This document shows positions 10,277 through 20,462 of a stretch of DNA of 64,000 nucleotides, in pieces. Under the pieces are notes generated by a model. It did no database searches. It had not been told where the DNA came from and saw nothing but the letters and a program-made list of their open reading frames with translations. Each line of letters opens with the position of its first letter. Positions within the stretch are counted from its first letter, which is position 1. The translations under genes and the position numbers were made by a program. This DNA comes from Oxytricha trifallax (lineage: Eukaryota; Ciliophora; Spirotrichea; Sporadotrichida; Oxytrichidae): positions 1 to 64,000 of the forward strand of contig ARYC01001306.1 in assembly GCA_000711775.1 (NCBI GenBank), read 5' to 3'.

Positions 10277-12261
10277 TCAAACAATTTTAATCTGCTTGTC
10301 TTTGTTGTATCTCTTGAATCTAGCTTTCTTTAGTGGCTCAAGCATATCGTCTAAGAATTGTCTTGGATATGCTGGGGCTCTTACTATTTAGCTAAAATAG
10401 ATTATTTTGAGTGAAATTATTTAGTAAATCAACTTTGTACATTTCTTTTTAACTATATTAATTTATTTATATTTTTTAGGTACTCTACTGCATTTAAGCT
10501 GTTTTGAGGTAGAGTACCTTAATTATATTAATTATTAAAATATTTAATTTAAATGCAATGGATAAATATTAAATGTAGTTTTAATAAAAAGTGATATAGA
10601 AATTTATTTTCAAAAAAAGTGAGGAATAATTTTAATGTGTTGCTCATCGAGCAACAAGACTTAAAAATATGAGATTTTATATCTTCTTAATTTTAATAAT
10701 TATAATTTATAAATATAATTTTAATTTCAATATTCCTTTTTATTAAAACTACATTTAATATTTATCAATTGCATTTAAATTAAATATTTTAATAATTAAT
10801 ATAATTAAGTTACTCTACCTCAAAACAGCTTAAATGCAGTAGATTACCTAAAAATATAAATAAATTAATATAGTTAAAAAGAAATGTACAAAGTTGATTT
10901 ACTAAATAATTTCACTCAAAATAATCTATTTTAGCTAATTATCTTCTCTACAATCTTCTTTATTTCTTAGCATACATCATCTTGCTTTATGTGCTTCTCG
11001 ACTAGATTTATAGATTGTTTTTCATATTTTGTACCAAAGTAAGACATACTTTCCATATCGCTTTCTAATTATTAATCAGTTACTACCCAAAAATTCAACT
11101 AAATAGAGCCATTTGTCCATTTTTCTCTAATTGGGAAGTAACCTGGAGTACCAAGAATCTTTGCTAAGGTTACGATCTCTTATCTTAAGGCTCTATTAAA
11201 ATCAATTACGACTACATCTAAAGGGCAAAGGTTTAGCATAACATTTTCAGGCTTCAAATCTCTATGAACATATCCAAGCACGTGAAGTTCCTATACAACC
11301 TTTATCATATTAGAAAGAATATCATTCAAGTCATTTGGTTATAAAGATAATCTCGGAGAGTCATTTCAAATTTTTTTAACCTTAGTGCGATGAAACCAAA
11401 CCCTAAAATAACACCATCTAGTTTGAGCAAGTTCTTGCAATATTTTTTCTTAGCCTCTCTAAGTAGGATATATTCGTTAGCAAACTTATTTTAATAATGC
11501 TCGTTCTTAAGGAGATATCTGAAAGGATATACCTTGTAGGCATAGTCATCAACTACTATGAGTTTTGCTTTAGCAGGTACGTTTACATGTAAGTAAATTT
11601 CAATACAACTGAGAAGGTCTACTGCATTTAGTGCAGGAATATACATGGCTCTCTCTTAATAGCATGCTAAAAAGACATTACCAGCAGGTTGATTAATTAA
11701 TTCTATTCGCTTCTGCCTCTTGAGCTTCTCCTGTTTTTCTTTTTAAGTCTCAAGAGTATTAGATTTTCTTTTAGCGGGCACTAATTTCTGAGTCTCTTTA
11801 TCTAAAATTAAGAACTCACTTAGGTGATGCTTCTGCATATGCTTCTTAACTTTATCTGAGTGAGTATAAGACTTCTCACAAGTTGTGCAATAGTACCTGC
11901 CATCAACCTTATCATGCTTAAAATACACCTTAGCCTTACCAGAGTGAATCTCTTTCATATGTCTCTTCAAACTGGAATCGGTCGAGAAGAAATTTTAGCA
12001 GTCATAGCATTCAAAAGATTTTATCTTTGTAGAGGTTCCTTGACTTCCTCAGCAACTTCTATTAATGTTAAGACTCCCACTTCTGGTGACTTTTTCTTGT
12101 TTTAAATTTATATGAAGAATACGCTTTTCTTCAAATACAAGAGCTCTCAGCTCTGCTTCCTTCTCAATGTTTATAACTTCTGGTTTCTTATTTGAACCAA
12201 AGTTGAGCTATGATTAACCAGTTCCTAAACCAACTGCTTTACGATTTAAGTTAGCCGCCAT
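10277..12261 (-). CDS. TBE zinc-finger/protein-kinase protein (copy C)
   Basis: It starts MAANLNRKAVGLGTG at 12261 and stops with TGA at 10277-10279 (KQIKIV). C2H2 fingers are visible, for example YYCTTCEKSYTHSDKVKKHM followed by QKHH. The kinase part has GYVHRDLKPENVML, VVIDFNRAL and a GTPGYFP-type segment. A frame break near 11335-11345 removes a few bases in KFEMTLRDYLYNQ...DLNDIL. The MITE at 10389-10937 lies in the C-lobe, and its clean removal gives KIVEKIIVRAPAYPRQFLDD, matching copy A. Confidence 0.92.
10389..10937. mobile_element. Palindromic MITE, 549 bp, in TBE C kinase gene
   Basis: The ends are TAGCTAAAATAG and CTATTTTAGCTA with an ATT duplication (10386-10388, 10938-10940). The arms pair over about 200 bp, including GGTACTCTACTGCATTTAAG. 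A small hairpin, TTGCTCATCGAGCAA, lies in the middle. No ORF. Confidence 0.9.
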
Positions 12262-12817
12262 GTTTAAATTCAAATTTAAATTTTTATTATAAAGCTACTA
12301 CAAGCATACTTACAAGAGCCCCTCTTCAAAGGAGCAACGTATGTGAAAATCATAGTGCGATTTCAGGTGTAAGCAACCATACTTCTCTGTAATTTATAAC
12401 TATCAATTTCTAATTTTACCCTTAATAATTTTGATTTTGGTACCTACTCAGATAAAGTCTAGGTTGGTACTGGTACCAATTAAGTTTTGAACCAGAATTG
12501 AACTTTCCATGAAAACCTCACTAGATTGTACTAATTAAGTTTTGGTACTATTAAATTGGCACCAATTAAAATTAAACGGATTTTGTACCAGTACTAAATA
12601 AATTTAAACTATTTTAGTACTAATTTAATGGAACTAAATTGAAAAAAATGTAGCTCCATCTCTGAAGTTTGTTACAGCTTCTGCGAACTTTCTCCACGTA
12701 TCTTTACATGGTTGACCTCGTATAAGATGCCCATATTTAATAGTAAAATTTTAAACAATAGGATCCAGAAGTCTATAAATTAAAACTTGAAATTCATTAA
12801 TAGGAAGAGGAACAAAG
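12262..12817. other. TBE C internal spacer
   Basis: Spacer between divergent TBE genes. It holds repeated short motifs related to TTTGGTACTA/ACCAATTAAG (about 12440-12620), which could be binding sites or promoter parts. No coding capacity. Confidence 0.6.
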
Positions 12818-13608
12818 ATGGAATCAATGAGTGCTACAATGAAAAGGGTGGAGGCCCAAGAAATAATCTCAAGATTCAGGAGCAAGGAAGATCTCTATCG
12901 ACACCTCACTTAACATGGTAAAATAAATTGATGATAATCAACATAATATGCAGTTGGTCTATTCCTTCCAACGATGGAAGATACCAAAATATCATTCTTA
13001 AAAGCTATACTCTGTGATGAGAAGAAAGCCTTTATAAACAATGAAATTATATTGATAGAAATACCAAACTTCCCAGAGATATCTTTCACTAATCTCTATG
13101 AGGATGCTATGAAAGATGAAGAGTTGGTAGTTTACCTTCCTAATAAGAAACAGCTCTCTAACAAACTTCCAGAAAGGAGCTTCTTCTTTGGTGTACTTGG
13201 TACTTTGAGAAAAGGTTATCTAAGAGAAATAATTGAAGAAGCTCACAAGAAACGCTACTCTATTTCTCCAGAAGATTAAAAGAAGCAAAGCATACTCATA
13301 AGCGAGAACTGGCTTGCGGAGCTTTAGAAGCATCCTTATCTCTCTAGTAAGCTTTTATGTATAACTTTTTAGGGAAACCTGGAACTGGTATATTCCTAAT
13401 GAAAGAGAATGCAAAAGTTCACAAAGAGAGAAAGTCTCAAACCATTCATTAAGTTAGCAAGATACTTTATAAAGAGGTTTACAAACCTGATGATATGAAT
13501 ATAGATGCTGGTGCTGGTTCAGAGAGATGAAACATGGGTCCAAGTTAAGCACCAGAGGAAGAAAAGAAAGAGAAGCCGAATATTTTTAAGAGTACGTTTG
13601 ATATGTGA
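12818..13608 (+). CDS. TBE 22-kDa family protein (copy C)
   Basis: It starts MESMSATMKRVEAQEII at 12818 and ends FKSTFDM with TGA at 13606-13608. A frame change near 12925-12960 precedes the long open part from AVGLFLPTMEDTKISFLKAI onward. A conserved core, YLPNKKQLSNKLPER, is shared with copy D. The C-terminus is Lys/Glu-rich. The role of this TBE gene is not known to me. Confidence 0.85.
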
Positions 13609-13614
13609 AATAAT

Positions 13615-15325
13615 TCATTCATTTAAGTCTAACACTTATTAATAAATATTCATTCTACCCTTTCTTGCACATATCGTAGTCTTGTCTTTATCCACTCTCT
13701 TGCAACTACTTTGTATGAGATCTACTGTATAGATTGGTTTAGATCATGCATTTTGTGATACAGCAGTAACTTCTTTTAGTGAGTCTTAATCTAACTCCAG
13801 TAGAATTCGATTCCATTATATTGTAGACTTTAAGGAAGGTCATACACAGGAGTTATGTTTAACTCTTCATAAGCTTTCTTAGACTCCTTAGTCTTATTAA
13901 CTGATAGGTTTTCAACAAACAGGATGATCTCTTGATCGTTGTACTTATCTCTTAGCTTATGTAAGAACTCGGGTAATGGCCCCTAGGGAGGGGCAACATA
14001 ATAAATTTTTCTCAAAATTTTTATATTATTTAAAAGTGATAAAAACCATATAATTACTTACTAAAACTCATTTTACAAGTCTTCAATGATATTTAAGGAG
14101 ATTGATAAACTAAAAAATCAAGCATATTTTTATATTAACTTTGAGAAAACTAATAAATTTTTATTATATTTTACAAGTATTTTTTTATTTTTAAATACTT
14201 TTATTATTTTAGTTTTACATTATAATTTAATGATCCTGGAAGGATAGAAATTATCTGAATCAAATTATTAAGAGAATAATTAAATTTTGATATTAAAGTT
14301 TAATAATTTGATTCAGATAATTTCTATCCTTCCAACATCATTAAATTATAATGTAAAACTAAAATAATAAAAGTATTTAAAAATAAAAAAATATTTGTAA
14401 AATATAATAGAAATTTATTAGTTTACTCAAAGTTAATATAAAAAGATGCTTGATTTTTTAGTGTATCAATCTCCTTAAATATCATTGGAGACTTTGTAAA
14501 ATGAGCTATACTAAGTTATTATAAGGTTTTTATCACTTTTAGATAATATAAAAATTTTGAGAAAAATTTATTATGTTGCCCCGCCCTATGGGCCAATACC
14601 CAAGAACTATATATACTGCTTTCTCTCTCTTAATAGAGCGAGGGTGAATAACATCAGTTTCTAAGCCTGAATCTTCACTAATACCAGATAAAATTGCATG
14701 AGTGACAACCTTTACCTTTTAGTCATACATTTCTATATTATCATACTTCTTGTACCAAGATTTATTAATAAAGGTGTTAAATGTAAACACTGCTTCATCA
14801 GCTTGAATGAACTTGATGTTATTATCTATAGCCCTCTGCATTTAATTATATATTTATTTTTAAATTATTACTATAAAATGGCACTGTAAAATCAATCACT
14901 CTCTTGACTCTGTTGACAGTCTTGAAAGTAATACCATTCCTTCTATAAATGTTTGCGATAGTTTATGGAGAGATGTGCATGTTAGGAAACTTTCGATGAA
15001 ACATCACAGCTCGCTAGCCAAATGGGAAGTGTGCCCAATACTTAAAAGTCTTAGAATCGCAGAGATAGTCAATATGCTGCTAAGAGAGCTTTTATTTTCT
15101 TGTAGGATGTTATCAAGAACCAGAATTGAAATGCTAAATAGCTAGCAAGCAGTGATACCTTACAGTTGAAGCACTCTTACACAATAGCTTTGCAATCGCA
15201 CAATAATTCATCACTGGTTTTTGTTAGTCTATATTAATACTCGCACCATACCTTAGCTTAAGCAGTAAATCTAAATATTTTTTATCATAAAAAGACCCCA
15301 AAAATCGCTAATTTCTATTTCTCAT
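13615..15325 (-). CDS. TBE DDE transposase (copy C), interrupted by a MITE
   Basis: It starts MRNRNQRFLGSFYDKKYLDL at 15325 and stops at 13615-13617 (QQVLDLNE). The second catalytic Asp, VDN in copies B and D, reads VEN here (IILFVENLSV), which should abolish activity if it is not a sequence error. The MITE at 13978-14594 sits just upstream of this motif, and its removal gives SWVLPEFLHKLRDKYNDQE in frame. Other frame breaks are present. Confidence 0.9.
13978..14594. mobile_element. Palindromic MITE, 617 bp, in TBE C transposase gene
   Basis: The ends are GGCCCCTAGGGAGGGGCAAC and, in reverse complement, GGCCCATAGGGCGGGGCAAC. The AAT duplication is at 13975-13977 and 14595-14597. The arms are about 270 bp and pair closely. 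The GC-rich tips contrast with the AT-rich body. No ORF. Confidence 0.9.
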
Positions 15326-15348
15326 TATGCAAACTGGCCTAATTTCTC

Positions 15349-15426
15349 TACTAACCCCAATAAAACCCCAACTTTACACTACTAATCAAAGCACTTATAA
15401 ACCTCACTTATGGTTTTGGGGTTTTG
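15349..15426 (-). repeat. TBE copy C right terminal inverted repeat
   Basis: It ends CTTATGGTTTTGGGGTTTTG and is the mate of 10146-10223. It shares AATCAAAGCACTTATAAACC with the ends of copies A and D. Confidence 0.9.
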
Positions 15427-16122
15427 ATTCAACTACTTTAAATGCGATGATAAGTTTCAAATGGAATTTGTTAATGAGTACCAAGCTCCTACTAAATCAA
15501 GAAATTGAAGAGCAGATATATAATTAAACTTCATGCAACTCACCTCGCTAAAGATCATGCAGCTTTTCGCTTACCACTATACTAAATGACATTTAGAGAT
15601 TATATTTAAGATTAAAGAATTGCAAAACAGCTGCCTCAACAAATGTTTTTCAAGGCATTTAAGAGCTGCATAATATAGGGTATGTGCATAGAGATTTGAA
15701 GCCAGAAAATATTATGCTAGATTTTTCTCCTCTCAGAGTAGTAATAATAGATTTTAATAGGTCATAGAGAGTGGAAGCTTCTGGACTTGGTAACTTCCTA
15801 GACACTCCTGGATACTTTCCAGAAAGAGAAGACTGGAGAGATGGTGATATCAAGTGGGATAAATGGGCTTTCGCAGCAATAATAGCAGAATGCGATGCTA
15901 AGAAATGAGTATTATAGTTGCAAGAGAGAAAAAGTTTCAAAATAAATTATTACTCAGTATCTTGACTAAAATAAGAAAAAAGGTAGAATGAGAGATATGG
16001 CTGAGCAAATTATACTGAAGCCAAACCATATAGCTGAACAAATAATAGAACAAATAATTAGGTGGATAGAAGAAATAAAGTTTAGAAAATTAGCCCATGA
16101 TACTAAGGTACTGTTTGAGTGA
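15427..16122 (+). CDS. TBE zinc-finger/kinase protein (copy B), C-terminal kinase part
   Basis: This continues the gene broken by copy C. Kinase motifs are YVHRDLKPENIMLDF, VVIIDFNRS (DFN instead of DFG), DTPGYFPEREDW and IKWDKWAFAAII. It ends KVLFE with TGA at 16120-16122. A TGA and a frame change between about 15507 and 15660 separate the N-lobe from the catalytic loop, so the copy looks damaged. Confidence 0.88.
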
Positions 16123-16151
16123 ATATTTAAAATAAAACCCCCCTAATACTC

Positions 16152-16274
16152 GCTTAAATTACTAATATTTAAATCCTAATACCCTACATAAACCCTCATA
16201 AAACCCTAATAAAGTATGCGTTTATTGCTCAATCAAAAACTCAATCAAACTACTGAAAAGGTTTTGGGGTTTTG
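16152..16274 (-). repeat. TBE copy B right terminal inverted repeat
   Basis: 123-bp mate of the left end, finishing GGTTTTGGGGTTTTG. The ATT duplication follows at 16275-16277. Confidence 0.9.
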
Positions 16275-16277
16275 ATT

Positions 16278-16705
16278 GCAGTAGTTAATTTCTAAGTCAT
16301 AATTGGAGAATGTTTAAGATCTGCTCTTCGCTTTGAAAATGAAGTCTTCACTTTTTTATTCCACTTCAAATATTATATCGTCTATGTAAACTAAGGAACT
16401 ATAAAAATAAATAATAAGAGACATTTAATTTTAGGATATAGTTATGAATGCATAGTAAATGTAACTTATATATGGAATGAGTTTATCTCTAAACTGGTGT
16501 TGTTCTTGTTCCCAAATATAGTCAGCCGGTACGGATTCCTTAACTGCATAGATACCTTTGGCATCTGGTTCTGGATTGAAGGAACGGATAGTTCTGTCCA
16601 AGTTTATATGAGTCAGCTTGCAAGACTGAGATGGGTAGGTCACTTGCATCACACAGTTAGCATGAAATATGTCAAATTATGGGAAATCTTCCTTCGTGCA
16701 TAATC
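16278..16705 (-). CDS. Unknown host protein, upstream pieces, interrupted by TBE copy B
   Basis: Minus-strand coding reads (about 16700 down) TKEDFPQFDIFHANCVMQVT, then INLDRTIRSFNPEPDAKG and KESVPADYIWEQEQHQFRDK. After a gap near 16440-16400, LVYIDDIIFEVEQKSEDF follows and then SNYDLEINYCN up to the edge of copy B. The frame continues at 6300 on the far side of the element. TAA/TAG are Gln. A signal peptide and start are not visible. No family recognised; Cys and hydrophobic content suggest an extracellular or luminal protein. Confidence 0.65.
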
Positions 16706-17452
16706 ATAATTTATTTATATTCTTAGCGATTAAAGTCTTAACTTTAAAAATTTATCACTAATTTAAAATAATTATATTCTGTATTAAATTACTTTTAAAT
16801 TAAATCTGAAATAATATATTTATTGGTTATTTAATTATTAAATAAGTTAATTAAATGCTAAGGTTAGAGATAGCGAGGCAATAAGAATATTCTTTAGCAT
16901 TCAAATTAATAATTATAATTATACAATCTTAATGTTTTTAATACTCCCATTATTTTACTATATTAAACCAATATAAAACTCCAATATATTTTTAGAATTA
17001 ATATGAATAATTAAAATAAATTGCTATTTAGAAAATAGCAGAAATCATAAGCCCTTGCTGTAAATATATATATATGAACTGTGAGAGTGAATAAACATAG
17101 CAAAGTATCAATAACTTGATACAATTTTACTATATTTTACACTATTAATTTGATTCAGAGATGTAGTGCGAGCTGTTCCTATTATACTTAAACACCTTAG
17201 TTTATTTTTCTACTTCACTCATGCTTAAATAATTAGAAAAATTATAAGAAATATCTGTTACCATAAAGAATTTAAAGCAAAAATGTATTTTGCTTAATTA
17301 AAGTCATGTTATATAAAAGAAAACATAATTATATTTTACTATTTACTTATAGCCTGAGGATTATTACTTAAATTTTACTATGTATGATTAAAATGAAAAT
17401 TGTTACTAAATAGTTCATTATTTTTGTACTGTATTTAAACAATCATCTGTCT
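16706..17452. other. AT-rich spacer
   Basis: No convincing frame on either strand. It contains runs of T and A and a short AT repeat near 17070. It is probably germline-limited spacer between the gene broken by copy B and RRP1. Confidence 0.5.
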
Positions 17453-20090
17453 TCAATAGAACAAGCTAATCATTTTCTAATGTTGCTTTATGGATTTGGA
17501 CTTGAAGGCTCCCTTGCTGGGAGATCTTATTCTACCATCAGGGTGACTTTGTGTCACTACTTTTCCATAGGTGAAGAATTTTCTATAAAAATGAAAAATT
17601 AACTATCAAATTCATTTAAATTTTTGGGAATTCTCTAAATAGATTCTAATGGAGATCAAACTTCACACGCTTATTAAGTTCACCATTCGAATTCCATTAC
17701 CATTAGAGACTTCATCTCTTTACTTCCTCTTCTTGTTTTTCTTTTTATTTAGATTGTTTCCTTGCCAAGTGATTTTGATTATTTCATCCTCCTCATCATT
17801 ATAGCTAAAAATAAGAAATATAATAAGGAGTTTCAGAAATCGCCTATAGCCCAAAAATTATATCAAGAATAGCATTGATAATTTGATGTTTCTTTCCACC
17901 ATTTTGGGTTTTACCATTGGTCACAGATTATTGTTGTTTTTATTCATGCTTTCCATTTTAGTTCTCCTTATTTCCATTGGCTTATTGAATTTTAATATAC
18001 TGTTTTTATTGATTTGCAGGGAGTGTAACTAGCACTTATTATTTAGCACCATTCTTAATGGGATGTCCATTGTGGCTAACTGGCTGTAAGTATATTTTCT
18101 ACATGCCATTAGCACCAGCTTTTTGAGAATTAATTTATTGTGTCATAATTCCATAAGCTTTTGCTATTCATCGAATCCGTGTAAAGCTGCATCAGAATTA
18201 TCATGCTTCAGATCGAAAGTCTTTTCCTTCATTTCGTCCATTTCACTTTGACTGAGCATTTGATTTTAAATCAAATTACCAAGTTTTTAGATCATTTTTC
18301 TTTCTCTCTTTTGCTTGAGCTCTCATACGTCTTTCCATTTTCTTAGTAATAAATGCTCTTGCTCTATTGACTAACAATTTTTGTGAAAAAAGTAATTTTC
18401 TTTTCTTCAGGTTCAGGTTCAAGTTTAAAAGCACGGTCATAGAGTTGATAGAGAATATCACGATTCTCTTCTCTAATCTTAAAATCTGAAGCGTACTTGA
18501 AATCTAATCTTGAGCAGAGATCAAGATGTTGAAATTAGGGAAAGTGAATCTCTAGTCTTTCATCTTTTAAATCTCTTTATAAGTATTTGGATGTAATTTT
18601 CCTCCATCCATGTATTTGCCTCTTGATAAATCATAGCTGTAAACTTCATAATTTCAATAATAATCAATATGTAAAGTATTTCTCTATTAAATACTTCAAG
18701 TTTTTGTAATCTATTTATTATTTAAACTAAAAAAAACTTCTTTTTCGCTTGAGTTTGAATCATCAAGAACTGTTGCATTATTTTCAAGAAGTGGACCTTT
18801 TCAATAACACGATTCACTAAAATCCTATTTTTGCAGTGGAAATAGGGATCATGGATGCTTGATAAATTTTGGAGGGATAAATTAAGGGAGTCTGAACGAT
18901 TGAGTTCTTGTAAGAAAATATCAAAAATTTGGAGGAGAATACCCTTGCTGATAACTTCGTCTTCCATATATAGATTTTGTATGATTTTCTTAAGCCATTC
19001 CATATTCTAAAATAAAATGTTAGCAAATTCCCTTCATTAACAAATACCACTTCATTTTTAAATCAATCATCGCAAATATTTGCATCTTATTAACTTACCT
19101 CCTCTTGATAATCTTTTATCCTGAAAGATACTAGAACATCATAGATTTAGTGTCTTAAGAACATAAGATATTTGTCAATGCGGTAATTATCAACTTTGTC
19201 CCAATAAATATTGGCAATATACATAAATGCCTCAAACCACTATTTTTATTTCAGGGTAATTTCGGTACTTAGTTGCTCTAAATCTCCTAATTAAGCGAAA
19301 ATATGAGTGATTCCCTCTTATACTTTTTTCTAGTACTCTGCCTTGTCTGAATGCCAAACACTAATTAGAGTGGTGGGTTAGAATTAGGGTTTTATGATTA
19401 GAAATAATTTGATACTTACTATTGCTAAAATATAAATGATTAGGGAAAATTTAATTAAAATATAAATAATTAATTCAATTTGTGGCAGTTAACTTGATCC
19501 AAATATAAACAATATGGTAATCGTTCGATAGCGAATTTAAAATTAGCTAAACTTTACCATTAGCGGTTTTATCTTATTGCATCGTTGGAGCGAAATAACT
19601 CGACCTTAATTTTGAGTGATTTGTTTAGTAAATTTTAATGCCAAATTAAAGTGATGTTATCACGCAGCCACGATGCGATAAGACAGTGCCGCCTTTAGTA
19701 AAGTTCTGCTAATTTTGAATTCTCTATCGAACGATTATCATATTTTCTATGTTTGGACCAAGTTAACTGCCACATATTTGTAATTAATTATTTATTTATT
19801 TTAATTTAATTTTCCCTAATCATTTATATTTTAGCAATAAAGAAGAGGCCTTCCCATATAGCTCTTAAATCTTTAATGTGATCGTTAACCCATGCCTTTT
19901 CTTGAATCAATATTATTCAATTTAAACACTAAAAATAAAATCCAATATCTAAATTATTTGGCCATTAATTTAATTAATCTATAATTTAGTTAGATCTTTC
20001 AAAGCTTTATCTCTGATGTCTTACTCTATAACAATGTTTATGTTAAGTTATGTTTTAAATAAAGAAAGTTTGTGGAAATACTCGATGATC
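17453..20090 (-). CDS. RRP1: Ribosomal RNA processing protein 1 (RRP1/Nop52), in germline pieces
   Basis: Nucleolar protein needed for processing of pre-rRNA into 28S/5.8S. Order on the minus strand: VIEQDIRDKALKDLTK (about 20010), WVNDHIKDLRAIWEGLFF (about 19850), a MITE-bearing insert, VWHSDKAEYQKKVQEGI and YRIDKYLMFLRHQIYDVLV (about 19370-19100), EWLKKIIQNLYMEDEVISK (about 18990), then LDFKYASDFKIREENRDI (about 18500). The tail is Gln/Asn- and Lys-rich and ends KQHQKMISLFY with TGA at 17453-17455. The motifs W.GLF..W.SDK and (R)IDK(Y/F) are the family signature. The start codon is not certain. A frame change near 18560 is unexplained. Confidence 0.85.
19422..19837. mobile_element. Non-autonomous inverted-repeat element (TTG...CAA family), 416 bp, in RRP1
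   Basis: The ends are TTGCTAAAATATAAATGATT and its complement, flanked by TA on both sides. Internal inverted blocks (GGAGCGAAATAAC and similar) match elements at 24460, 31846 and 40586. It lies between the RRP1 blocks for GLFF and VWHSDK, so it must be removed to make that gene. Confidence 0.85.
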
Positions 20091-20462
20091 TTATATAAAT
20101 CTTTTGCATCTGAATAAGTCCAGGTGCTTACGGGCAGAGGCTGCCAGCTAAGAATTTATTTGTTTATGGGCATGAAAAATAAATTCAATATTGAGGTAGG
20201 TACTAAATAAATTAAAAATATTTTTATAGTCTTCTATTAATTTGTTTTAATTATCTCTTGTTGATTAGAGCTGAACTCGTGTTAATTATTAGTATGTGTG
20301 AAAGGTATATTATTTAATAATAAATAATTATTTATATTAACTCTCTCTCTATACATTCACCAATCTGGGAATTTTAGAGAAAATCATTTTCTTATAAAAG
20401 AAGGTACTGTATTAAAATTAATAAGAAATTTTAATATATCAAATTAATTGATAAAGATAATT
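20091..20462. other. AT-rich spacer between divergent genes
   Basis: Lies between RRP1 (-) and the Gln-rich gene (+). It probably holds both 5' regions. A CTCTCTCTCT run is at about 20341. No coding seen. Confidence 0.4.

Larger units (their letters stand above)
10146..15426 (-). mobile_element. TBE transposon copy C, nested in copy B
   Basis: The ends are CAAAACCCCTTAGTGAGG (left, one telomere repeat short) and GGTTTTGGGGTTTTG (right), with ATT duplications at 10143-10145 and 15427-15429. It belongs to the same subfamily as copies A and D. Gene order left to right is zinc-finger/kinase (-), 22-kDa (+), transposase (-). Two MITEs (10389-10937 and 13978-14594) sit inside. Without them it is about 4.1 kb. 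Several coding changes mark it as probably non-autonomous. Confidence 0.95.
6301..16274 (+). mobile_element. TBE transposon copy B, with TBE copy C nested inside
   Basis: Both ends carry C4A4/G4T4 telomere-like tips inside a terminal repeat of about 125-130 bp that differs from copies A, C and D, so B is another subfamily. The target duplication is ATT (6298-6300 and 16275-16277). Gene order is transposase (+), 22-kDa gene (-), zinc-finger/kinase gene (+). Copy C (10146-15426) interrupts the kinase gene and a MITE (6510-7060) interrupts the transposase gene. Without these two, B is about 4.1 kb, near the usual TBE size. Removing B plus one ATT joins the host coding pieces on either side in frame. 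Confidence 0.95.

Noticed and set aside
14698-14889. Short + strand ORF across the copy C transposase region
   Set aside because: Shadow of the minus-strand transposase with low complexity.
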